From UBA1189 sp045612065 (GTDB lineage: Bacteria; Bacteroidota; Bacteroidia; Bacteroidales; Bacteroidaceae), in assembly GCA_045612065.1 (NCBI GenBank), contig JAZKYH010000075.1, positions 69,722 through 133,721 of the forward strand: 64,000 bases of DNA, in the 5' to 3' direction. Of this stretch, positions 41,526 through 48,838 are shown one piece after another (positions within the stretch are counted from its first letter, which is position 1; each line of letters starts with the position of its first letter). The translations under genes and the position numbers were made by a program. Below the pieces are notes generated by a model that saw only the letters and a list, made by a program, of their open reading frames with translations, had not been told where the DNA came from and searched no databases.

Positions 41526-44258
41526 ATGAAACGGCAAATAATCAGAAAAAGTGCACTATGCCTCCTCATGGCATTAGTGTGTCAGGTGACTTGGGCGCAG
41601 ACGAGTAGCTTGTTTAGGATGGGAGCATCCACAACCTCGCTATCCGATGGCAATTACGTGTTGGTGGCGATGAGCGATAAAGGCACTGGTCCTGTCATCT
41701 ATGACCCGAACGCTGGCGAGGGTAAGTGCTATCGCTGCGAGGTTGGCACAACATTGAAGGCTGGTGATGAGGTGTCGTCAAAGTATGTGTGGAAAATTGA
41801 TGTGACCACCATTGATGGTGTGCAGCACATTACTGTCAAATACTACAACGATACCATCAAGGCCTTCCCTGTTGATGGGGCTTGTAATCAGAATTTCACT
41901 GGCTCGGGCGTAGCTTCGCTAAAGACAGAGGTGAAGACTGTTAGCGGGGTGGATTATATCGCCCTGACATTGGACGATGCCAGCATCGGCTACATTCATG
42001 TGAATGCGCCCGGTGGTAACCCTTGTTTGAGCTATTGGCCTGGTTATGGAGATGATGGTACTTGCGTAAAATTCACTTTCTATCCCGTGAGCGCATTGAC
42101 TGAGGAATCGACTCCCGTTGTGGTGACCTCTATCTTGGAGGACAAGCTCTACACCCTTGAGTGTCGCTCAGGTGCCGCGCACAACACCGCACGCTTCATC
42201 GGCATCACAGCAGGTGGTAAGATTTCGGGTCAGTCAGCTGAGGCCGCTTTTATCCAGTTTGAGAAGGCCAACGAGGAGAATGGTTACTACATCAAGATTG
42301 TAGATGCCGATAAATACTTGAACCACAATGGCACCAACATCTCGGCAGGTGCTTTGAAGAACACTGTGTGGACATTGGGCGTAGGAGGCAAAGACAATGT
42401 AGCGAACGTTGTGACCTTCACCATTGGCAGCGACAAGTACCTCAACAACAACGGCTCAGACTGCAACGACGGCACTTGTACCAACCTCAAGGCCAATCCC
42501 CATGGCGGAGGCCCTGGCTCAGGCAATGCCTGCTCACTGTGGGAGATGACACAGTATCCCGAGCCTGAGCCTGAGGCTCCACGTGTAGTAACGTCCATCA
42601 ACAAGTCGAAGTACTACACCCTTGAGTGTCGCTCAGGTGCCGTGCACAACACCGCACGCTTCATCGGTGTTGCTGCCGATGGCAAGATTAATGGTCAGTC
42701 GGCCGAGGCAACCTTCATTAAGTTTGAGGATGCCGGTGTGGTGAATGGATATTACATCAAGGTCTTGGGTGCCGACAAGTATCTCAACCACGACGGAACC
42801 AACATCTCGGCAAGTGCCGAGAAAAGCACCGTGTGGACATTGGGCGTAGGAGGTAAGGACAATGTCGCGCGCGTGGTGACCTTTACCATTGGCAGCGACA
42901 AGTACCTCAACAACAACGGCTCAGACTGCAACGACGGCACTTGTACTAACCTCAAGGCCAATCCCCATGGCGGAGGCCCTGGCTCAGGCAATGCCTGCTC
43001 ACTGTGGGAGATGACCGAATATAGCGAAAAACAATACCAGTTGCACCTTTGGAAAGAGTCTGTTCTCCCTTACATAGGCTACGTGGGCGGTTACTCTGCC
43101 GACTTGCGCGACGAGATTGAGGCTGTGGCTACAACTGCCGACAAAGAGACTTTCGAGGCGGCGCATGAGGTGCTTGCCATCGATGCCGATACTTATTACC
43201 GCTTGGTGTGTGTGCATCCAAAGTCTGGAAACCGCGGTGACAGCTCGTATAACACGCTCACCTTCGACGGAAAGAGCAACTTGGTGACACGCCCCACCGA
43301 CGATAAAGAATTGAACCAACTGTTCCGATTTGAGGATGCGGGAGATGGCAAATATTATCTGCGAAACGTCAATGCCGAAGCCTACCTTAACAAGATTGCC
43401 GCTGGTAATTACCGCTCGGCAGTAGTTGCTAAGGAGGGGGCTTGTAAGGTGGAGATATCACTCTACGAAGGTTCTGTTATCCAATGGAAACTCCATAATA
43501 GCGAGAGCATTAGCGGAAATAACCATGACAAGCATTGCTTGTTTGCCGAGAATCATCCTGGCGAGACCGTACCTTACGCTTGCGCTGGTTGGGAGGCAGG
43601 TGCTAACTCTGCTTCGGCATGGTACATTGTACCCGTCACAGACTTTGCTTACGTCCTCACCGTAAGCGCTGCAAAATATGCAACATTATACCTCAACTTT
43701 GCCGTGGAAATCCCCGAAGATGTGAAGGTATACATTGCCGAAAGCGTAGAGGACGACCGTCTGAAGATGGCTCAGGTGACGGGTGTGCTACCTGCCGAGA
43801 CAGGCGTAATCGTGAGAGCCGAAGAGGGCACATATGGCTTTGTGATGTCTGATGATGAACCTTCAACTGATGTGAAGGGCAATCTGCTTAAGGGTACAAC
43901 CACTAATAAATACATTACGGCAGACTTGAGCCATGAGTATTACGTGCTATCGAAGCAAAATGGCGTGGTGGCCATGTACAAGCCCTCACTCACCGATGAC
44001 CGTTTCCTCAACAATGCCAACAAGGCCTACTTGTCACTCGACACGGGCAAGCTTAGTCTCAATGACGATGAGGTGGACACTGGCATTCAGCTGAGCAATA
44101 GACTCCGCTTCGACTTTGGCGGTACAACTTCAATAGATGATTCGCAATTGATAATGGATGATTCGCAACTGACCATCTACGACCTCACCGGTCGCCGTGT
44201 GGAGAAGATGGAGAAGGGCATTTATATTGTGAATGGAAAGAAGGTTGTGGTTGAGTGA
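41526..44258 (+). CDS. secreted protein with duplicated ricin-like modules and sorting tail
   Basis: 910 aa with signal peptide (IRKSALCLLMALVCQVTWAQ). Two consecutive modules of 155 residues (about 198-352 and 353-500) are nearly identical: YTLECRSGAAHNTARFIG, GYYIKIVDADKYLNHNGTN, VWTLGVGGKDNVANVVTF, NGSDCNDGTCTNLKANPHGG. A third, diverged module lies at ~555-700 (YYRLVCVHPKSGNRGDSSYN, KYYLRNVNAEAYLN). The pattern resembles beta-trefoil (ricin-like) carbohydrate-binding domains. The C-terminus, IYDLTGRRVEKMEKGIYIVN, is a short type IX-secretion-like tail similar to that of the glycosidase at 36009, whose N-terminus also has such a module. So this is probably a surface glycan-binding protein. 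No catalytic domain is recognised. Confidence 0.75.
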   Translation: MKRQIIRKSALCLLMALVCQVTWAQTSSLFRMGASTTSLSDGNYVLVAMSDKGTGPVIYDPNAGEGKCYRCEVGTTLKAGDEVSSKYVWKIDVTTIDGVQHITVKYYNDTIKAFPVDGACNQNFTGSGVASLKTEVKTVSGVDYIALTLDDASIGYIHVNAPGGNPCLSYWPGYGDDGTCVKFTFYPVSALTEESTPVVVTSILEDKLYTLECRSGAAHNTARFIGITAGGKISGQSAEAAFIQFEKANEENGYYIKIVDADKYLNHNGTNISAGALKNTVWTLGVGGKDNVANVVTFTIGSDKYLNNNGSDCNDGTCTNLKANPHGGGPGSGNACSLWEMTQYPEPEPEAPRVVTSINKSKYYTLECRSGAVHNTARFIGVAADGKINGQSAEATFIKFEDAGVVNGYYIKVLGADKYLNHDGTNISASAEKSTVWTLGVGGKDNVARVVTFTIGSDKYLNNNGSDCNDGTCTNLKANPHGGGPGSGNACSLWEMTEYSEKQYQLHLWKESVLPYIGYVGGYSADLRDEIEAVATTADKETFEAAHEVLAIDADTYYRLVCVHPKSGNRGDSSYNTLTFDGKSNLVTRPTDDKELNQLFRFEDAGDGKYYLRNVNAEAYLNKIAAGNYRSAVVAKEGACKVEISLYEGSVIQWKLHNSESISGNNHDKHCLFAENHPGETVPYACAGWEAGANSASAWYIVPVTDFAYVLTVSAAKYATLYLNFAVEIPEDVKVYIAESVEDDRLKMAQVTGVLPAETGVIVRAEEGTYGFVMSDDEPSTDVKGNLLKGTTTNKYITADLSHEYYVLSKQNGVVAMYKPSLTDDRFLNNANKAYLSLDTGKLSLNDDEVDTGIQLSNRLRFDFGGTTSIDDSQLIMDDSQLTIYDLTGRRVEKMEKGIYIVNGKKVVVE
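42420..42550 (+). repeat. 131-bp near-identical internal repeat, copy 1
   Basis: Matches 42885-43015 at a 465-bp (155-codon) offset with one silent C/T difference (42482 versus 42947). The rest of the two modules is less similar, so this block looks recently homogenised. Confidence 0.85.
42885..43015 (+). repeat. 131-bp near-identical internal repeat, copy 2
   Basis: Second copy, lying in the second module of the 910-aa protein. See copy 1 at 42420-42550. Confidence 0.85.
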
Positions 44259-44287
44259 CTTGCTGACGAAGACGAATGCTGACACAG

Positions 44288-44390
44288 AATTATGGGAGCC
44301 GATGCTCCCATAATTCGTATATATAGGCAAACCGTAATAGGAGAGGAGCGTATGCCGCAGTGGCACACACTCCTCTTCATCGTTGTTTTT
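44288..44390. terminator. two hairpins between the secreted-protein gene and rsmG
   Basis: First: AATTATGGGAGC (44288-44299) with GCTCCCATAATT (44304-44315), a perfect 12-bp stem. Second: GAGGAG (44343-44348) with CTCCTC (44370-44375), the stem continuing inward with few mismatches to TGCC/GGCA, followed by a T-rich tract at 44382-44390. They lie between converging genes and can serve both. Confidence 0.7.
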
Positions 44391-44415
44391 TGTTTATGAA
44401 ACCTTTATATTTCTA

Positions 44416-45039
44416 TCACTTGATGGTGACGTATACCACCTTCTTCTCGGCAAAGTAGGGCTCGCGGAAGTAGTCTTTCAGGTTGGTCATCTCCACGATG
44501 TGCTTGTAGGCACGGGTCTCGTGCTGCAGCTCACCGCCCTTGAGGCAGAAGAGTCCGTTGGGGTAGCTGTTGCGCTGCTCCTTGGAGATGTTCTTGCGGC
44601 AAATCTTGAGCAGGTCCTCGAGCGGCATCACGGCACGGCTCACGGCAAAGTCGAAGAGCCCCTTCTCCTCCTCGCAGCGGCAATGGCGGAAGGTGACGTT
44701 CTCGAGCCCGATGCTCTGCGCCACCTCGGTGGCTACGCGTATCTTCTTGCCGATGCTGTCGACGAGATGGAAATGCACCTCGGGGAACATGATGGCCAAG
44801 GGAATGCCGGGGAAGCCACCACCCGTGCCGATGTCGAGCACGCGACTGCCGGGAGTGAAACGTATCACCTTGGCAATGCCCAATGAGTGGAGCACGTGGT
44901 GCTCATAGAGGTTCTCAATGTCTTTGCGCGAGATGACGTTAATCTTCGAGTTCCAGTCGGTGTACAGGTCGTAGAGTGCTGTGAACTGCTCTATCTGACG
45001 CTCGGTGAGGTTGGGGAAGTGCTTGAGTATCGTTTGCAT
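44416..45039 (-). CDS. rsmG: 16S rRNA (guanine-N7)-methyltransferase RsmG
   Basis: 207 aa, normal for RsmG (GidB), which methylates G527 of 16S rRNA with SAM. Typical segments are YDLYTDWNSKINVISRKDIE, HHVLHSLGIAKVI, the SAM-binding VLDIGTGGGFPGIPLAI, and HFHLVDSIGKKIRV, followed by FDFAVSRAVMPLEDLL. It is transcribed divergently from kdgK, with 154 bp between the starts. Nothing unusual is seen. Confidence 0.95.
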   Translation of the reverse strand: MQTILKHFPNLTERQIEQFTALYDLYTDWNSKINVISRKDIENLYEHHVLHSLGIAKVIRFTPGSRVLDIGTGGGFPGIPLAIMFPEVHFHLVDSIGKKIRVATEVAQSIGLENVTFRHCRCEEEKGLFDFAVSRAVMPLEDLLKICRKNISKEQRNSYPNGLFCLKGGELQHETRAYKHIVEMTNLKDYFREPYFAEKKVVYVTIK

Positions 45040-45149
45040 AATGAAGGATTGGCTTTAAGCGTGGTTCGTAATTGCTGTGCGAAATTACATATTCTTGGGG
45101 AGAAACGAAAGATTTTGCCCGAAAAACCGAATATTAACTCGCAAATAAT

Positions 45150-45157
45150 TATCTTTG
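45150..45157 (+). promoter_or_regulatory. -7 element for kdgK-eda
   Basis: TATCTTTG fits TAnnTTTG and ends 36 bp before the kdgK start. No TTTG at the expected -33 spacing is seen. Confidence 0.45.
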
Positions 45158-45193
45158 CGTATTCGTAGACATAAACATACCTATACATATAGC

Positions 45194-46216
45194 ATGGCAA
45201 AGATTGTAACTTTAGGAGAGATTATGCTCCGCCTGTCCACCCCGGGGCAGTTGCGTTTTGTGCAGACCGATGTGTTTGATGCCGTCTATGGCGGTGGCGA
45301 GGCCAATGTGGCCGTGAGCTGTGCCAACTATGGGCACGATGCTTACTATGTGACCAAGTTGCCCAAGCATGAGATTGGGCAGGCGGCAGTGAATGCGCTG
45401 CGTCGCTTTGGGGTGAAGACCGACCACATCGCCCGCGGAGGTGACCGCGTGGGAATCTATTACCTGGAGACTGGTGCTTCGATGCGCCCCAGCAAGGTGA
45501 TCTATGACCGTGCAGGCTCGGCCATTGCTGAGGCCGACCCGCAGGACTTCGACTTCGATGCTATCATGGAGGGAGTCGACTGGTTCCACTGGAGCGGCAT
45601 CACCCCTGCCATCAGCGACAAGGCTGCCGAGCTAACCCGCTTGGCGTGCGAAGCGGCCAAGCGTCATGGGGTGACGGTGTCGGTGGACCTTAACTTCAGA
45701 AAGAAACTGTGGACCAAGGAGAAGGCACAGAGCATCATGCGCCCTCTGATGCAGTATGTCGATGTGTGCATCGGCAATGAGGAGGATGCGGAGCTGTGTC
45801 TCGGTTTCAAACCCGAAGCCGATGTGGAGGCTGGCCATACCGATGCCGAGGGCTACAAGGGCATCTTCAGACAGATGGCTCAGGAGTTTGGCTTCAAGTA
45901 TGTGATTTCTACTCTGCGCGAATCATACTCGGCTACGCACAATGGTTGGAAGGCCATGATATATGATGGTGAGGAGTTCTATGTGTCGAAACACTATGAC
46001 ATCTCGCCCATCATCGACCGTGTGGGCGGAGGCGACTCCTTCTCGGGCGGTGTCATCCATGGCTTGCTCACCAAGGCTACGCAGGGCGAGGCGCTGGAGT
46101 TTGCTGTGGCCGCATCGGCACTCAAACATACCATTCCCGGTGACTTCAATATGGTGTCTGCCGAGGAGGTGGAGGCCTTGGCCGGTGGCGATGCCAGTGG
46201 ACGTGTACAACGATAA
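45194..46216 (+). CDS. kdgK: 2-dehydro-3-deoxygluconokinase KdgK (PfkB family)
   Basis: 340 aa from the ATG at 45194 (MAKIVTLGEIMLRLSTPGQL), preferred over an earlier in-frame ATG because it lies after the -7 element. PfkB-family kinase: YGGGEANVAVSCANYGHDA near the N-terminus, GDRVGIYYLETGASMRPS, and the catalytic Asp281 in GGGDSFSGGVIHGL. It would phosphorylate KDG to KDPG in hexuronate breakdown. eda follows after 14 bp, and the pair completes the last two steps of the pathway. Confidence 0.92.
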   Translation: MAKIVTLGEIMLRLSTPGQLRFVQTDVFDAVYGGGEANVAVSCANYGHDAYYVTKLPKHEIGQAAVNALRRFGVKTDHIARGGDRVGIYYLETGASMRPSKVIYDRAGSAIAEADPQDFDFDAIMEGVDWFHWSGITPAISDKAAELTRLACEAAKRHGVTVSVDLNFRKKLWTKEKAQSIMRPLMQYVDVCIGNEEDAELCLGFKPEADVEAGHTDAEGYKGIFRQMAQEFGFKYVISTLRESYSATHNGWKAMIYDGEEFYVSKHYDISPIIDRVGGGDSFSGGVIHGLLTKATQGEALEFAVAASALKHTIPGDFNMVSAEEVEALAGGDASGRVQR

Positions 46217-46230
46217 ATAGGAAAAGAGAA

Positions 46231-46902
46231 ATGGCAAGATTCAATAAGATTCAGGTGCTCTCGGTGATGAAGAGCACAGGCATGGTCCCCGTGTTCTATC
46301 ACAGCGACGTGGAGACCGCCAAGCAGGTGGTGAAGGCCTGCTACGAGGGAGGCGTGCGCGCCTTCGAGTTTACCAATCGTGGCGACTTTGCGCACGAGGT
46401 GTTTGGCGAACTCAACAAGTGGGTGGCTCGCGAGTGCCCCGACATGGTGATGGGCGTGGGCTCGGTGGTAGACCCTGCCACTGCCGCCTTGTACATTCAG
46501 TTGGGGGCAAACTTCATCGTAGGCCCGCTCTTCAACCCCGAAGTGGCAAAGGTGTGTAACCGACGCCTTGTGCCCTATACCCCTGGCTGCGGCTCGGTGA
46601 GCGAGATAGGTCAGGCACAGGAGTGTGGATGCGACCTCTGCAAGGTGTTCCCCGCAGGTAATGTGGGCGGTCCGTCGTTCGTGAAGAATGTGAAGGCACC
46701 CATGCCGTGGTCGATGCTCATGGTGACGGGTGGGGTAGAGCCCACGAAAGAGAACCTCACGGCATGGATTAAGGCGGGTGTGACGTGTGTCGGTATGGGT
46801 AGCAACCTCTTCCCCAAAGAGGTAGTGGCTGCTCAAGACTGGGCATGGATATCGGCCAAGTGCGAGGAGGCTTTCGGGTATATAAAAGAAGCGCGAGGGT
46901 AA
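46231..46902 (+). CDS. eda: KDPG / 4-hydroxy-2-oxoglutarate aldolase Eda
   Basis: 223 aa, class I aldolase of the KDPG family. It splits KDPG to pyruvate and glyceraldehyde-3-phosphate. Seen: the FYHSDVETAKQVVKACYEGG start, FEFTNRGDFAHEVF, GVGSVVDPATAALYIQ, PYTPGCGSVSEI, and the Schiff-base lysine Lys138 in CDLCKVFPAGNVGGPSFV. It is co-transcribed with kdgK. Its last codons fall within a hairpin (46889-46915) that also serves as terminator of the tRNA gene on the other strand. Confidence 0.94.
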   Translation: MARFNKIQVLSVMKSTGMVPVFYHSDVETAKQVVKACYEGGVRAFEFTNRGDFAHEVFGELNKWVARECPDMVMGVGSVVDPATAALYIQLGANFIVGPLFNPEVAKVCNRRLVPYTPGCGSVSEIGQAQECGCDLCKVFPAGNVGGPSFVKNVKAPMPWSMLMVTGGVEPTKENLTAWIKAGVTCVGMGSNLFPKEVVAAQDWAWISAKCEEAFGYIKEARG

Positions 46903-46915
46903 TCCCCACGCGCTT
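46889..46915 (-). terminator. tRNA terminator overlapping the end of eda
   Basis: AAGCGCGAGGG (46889-46899) pairs with CCCCACGCGCTT (46904-46915). On the minus strand the stem is followed by a T-rich run, so it should end the tRNA transcript. The eda stop codon (46900-46902) is in its loop, so it may also end eda. Confidence 0.7.
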
Positions 46916-46920
46916 ATCGG

Positions 46921-46994
46921 TGATCCCGGTGGGATTCAAACCCACGACCTTCAGAACCGGAATCTGACGCTCTATTCAGCTAAGCTACGGAACC
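46921..46994 (-). tRNA. tRNA-Arg (anticodon CCG)
   Basis: On the minus strand the sequence folds as a cloverleaf: acceptor GGTTCCG/CGGGATC with two wobble pairs, D-arm GCTTAGCTGAATAGAGC, anticodon stem TCAGA/TCTGA with loop TTCCGGT (anticodon CCG), and T-arm GTGGG-TTTGAAT-CCCAC, with discriminator A. The 3' CCA is not encoded. It reads CGG codons. It lies antiparallel between eda and asnA. Confidence 0.95.
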
Positions 46995-47034
46995 ATTTCG
47001 GGTGCAAATTTAGCAAATAATTGGCACTCTACAA

Positions 47035-47064
47035 TTTGTTATTTGCAATAATTGCTTATTTTTG
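47035..47064 (+). promoter_or_regulatory. promoter of asnA
   Basis: TTTG (47035-47038), 18-bp spacer, TATTTTTG (47057-47064). Slightly short spacer, otherwise the Bacteroidetes consensus; the start codon is 29 bp downstream. Confidence 0.65.
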
Positions 47065-47093
47065 CGGCCGAATATGACAAAATGTAATATTTT

Positions 47094-48131
47094 ATGAGTT
47101 ATTTGATAAAACCTGACGGCTACAAGCCTGTTTTGGACTTAAAGCAGACCGAGTTGGCCATCAAACAGATAAAGGAGTTTTTCCAGCAGAACCTTTCTAC
47201 CGAATTGCGCTTGAGACGTGTCACAGCCCCTTTGTTCGTGTTGCAGGGACTGGGTATCAATGACGATCTCAATGGCGTGGAGCGTGCCGTGACCTTCCCC
47301 ATCAAGGACCTTGGCGATGCACGTGCTGAGGTGGTGCACTCATTGGCCAAGTGGAAACGACTCACATTGGCCGAGTATAACATCCCACAGGGATATGGCA
47401 TCTACACCGATATGAATGCCATACGTGCCGATGAGGAACTGGGTAACCTGCACTCGCTCTATGTGGACCAGTGGGACTGGGAGCGTGTCATCAGCGAAGA
47501 GAACCGCAATGTGGAGTTCCTCAAGAAGATTGTAGAGCGTATCTACGCAGCTATGTTGCGTACCGAATATATGGTGTATGAGATGTATCCTGAGTTGAAG
47601 CCCTCGTTGGCTGAGGAAATACACTTTATCCATGCTGAAGAGCTGCTGCAGATGTATCCTGACCTCACACCCAAAGAGCGCGAGCATGCTATCGCCAAGA
47701 AGTATGGAGCAGTATTCATCATTGGCATAGGTGGCCAGCTGAGCGGTGGAGAACCCCACGACAATCGTGCTCCGGACTATGATGACTGGTCTACTCCGAA
47801 TAGCGACGGATACAATGGCTTGAACGGTGACATTATCGTGTGGAACGAACTCCTGGGACGTTCGTTTGAACTCTCTTCGATGGGTATCCGTGTCAACAAG
47901 GAGGTGATGATGCAGCAGTTGCAGCTGACAGGCAAGGAAGACCGCAAGGGACTCTATTTCCATCAGCGCATCATGAATGATACCTTGCCCTTGTGTATCG
48001 GTGGCGGTATCGGTCAGTCGCGTCTCTGTATGCTCTTCCTCAAGAAGGCACACATCGGTGAGATTCAGTCGAGCATCTGGTCGGAGGAGATGAGAAACGA
48101 GTGCCGCGAGGCTGGAATACCTTTGATTTGA
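47094..48131 (+). CDS. asnA: aspartate-ammonia ligase AsnA
   Basis: 345 aa, normal length. It makes asparagine from aspartate, ammonia and ATP. The class II aminoacyl-tRNA-synthetase-like fold is recognisable: ELRLRRVTAPLFVLQGLGIN, AVTFPIKDLGDARAEVVHSL, KWKRLTLAEYNIPQGYGIYT, VDQWDWERVISEENRN, and the C-terminal LCIGGGIGQSRLCMLFLKK. The ung gene follows 18 bp later on the same strand, so they are likely co-transcribed. AsnS, which charges tRNA with asparagine, is also in this window (57258). Confidence 0.96.
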   Translation: MSYLIKPDGYKPVLDLKQTELAIKQIKEFFQQNLSTELRLRRVTAPLFVLQGLGINDDLNGVERAVTFPIKDLGDARAEVVHSLAKWKRLTLAEYNIPQGYGIYTDMNAIRADEELGNLHSLYVDQWDWERVISEENRNVEFLKKIVERIYAAMLRTEYMVYEMYPELKPSLAEEIHFIHAEELLQMYPDLTPKEREHAIAKKYGAVFIIGIGGQLSGGEPHDNRAPDYDDWSTPNSDGYNGLNGDIIVWNELLGRSFELSSMGIRVNKEVMMQQLQLTGKEDRKGLYFHQRIMNDTLPLCIGGGIGQSRLCMLFLKKAHIGEIQSSIWSEEMRNECREAGIPLI

Positions 48132-48149
48132 TGAATCTCTTGAAACGGT

Positions 48150-48812
48150 ATGGACGTACGCATTGAAGAGGGTTGGAAACAGCGTTTGGCTGCCGAATTT
48201 GAGAAGGACTATTTCGTCAAGCTTACAGAGTTTGTTCGTGCGGAGTATGCAAGTAAGACCATATATCCACCAGCCAAACTTATCTTCAATGCGTTTGACC
48301 ATTGCCCGTTTGATGACGTAAAGGTCGTAATCATAGGCCAAGACCCCTATCATGGACCGGGGCAGGCTCATGGATTGTGCTTCTCCGTAGCCGAGGGAGT
48401 GCCCAATCCGCCTTCGCTGCAGAACATCTTTAAGGAAATATACAGTGACCTTGGAAAGCCCATGCCTCCTCATGGAGACCTCACCCGCTGGGCCAACCAG
48501 GGAGTGCTGCTACTCAATGCTACGCTCACCGTGCAGGCCCATCGGGCTGGTTCGCACCAACGTAAAGGATGGGAGGAGTTTACCGACGCTGCCATACGTT
48601 GCTTGGCAGAGGAACGCGAACACCTTGTGTTTATCTTATGGGGCGCTTATGCACAGAAGAAAGGTGCATTCATTGATAGGAGTAAGCATCTCGTGCTCAC
48701 CTCGGCACATCCTTCGCCCTTATCGGCATATAACGGATTTTTTGGAAACAAACATTTCAGTCGTGCCAACGAATATCTTAAGGCACACGGAATAGCTGAG
48801 ATTGACTGGTAA
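48150..48812 (+). CDS. ung: uracil-DNA glycosylase Ung
   Basis: 220 aa, family 1 uracil-DNA glycosylase, which removes uracil from DNA in base-excision repair. The catalytic-water motif GQDPYHGPGQAHGLCFSV (Asp65), the LLNATLTVQAH segment, FILWGAYAQKKG, and the minor-groove loop AHPSPLSAYNGFFGNKHFSR are all intact. It lies 18 bp after asnA and converges on lptD with 26 bp between stop codons; no strong terminator is seen in that gap. Confidence 0.97.
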   Translation: MDVRIEEGWKQRLAAEFEKDYFVKLTEFVRAEYASKTIYPPAKLIFNAFDHCPFDDVKVVIIGQDPYHGPGQAHGLCFSVAEGVPNPPSLQNIFKEIYSDLGKPMPPHGDLTRWANQGVLLLNATLTVQAHRAGSHQRKGWEEFTDAAIRCLAEEREHLVFILWGAYAQKKGAFIDRSKHLVLTSAHPSPLSAYNGFFGNKHFSRANEYLKAHGIAEIDW

Positions 48813-48838
48813 AGCTATCGCTTACCACTTATTGCTCA

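Noticed and set aside
41042..41569. 175-codon open frame, minus strand, opposite the DUF4248 gene
   Set aside because: It covers the -7 element and the start of the 910-aa protein gene and has no family features; the plus-strand DUF4248 match is better.
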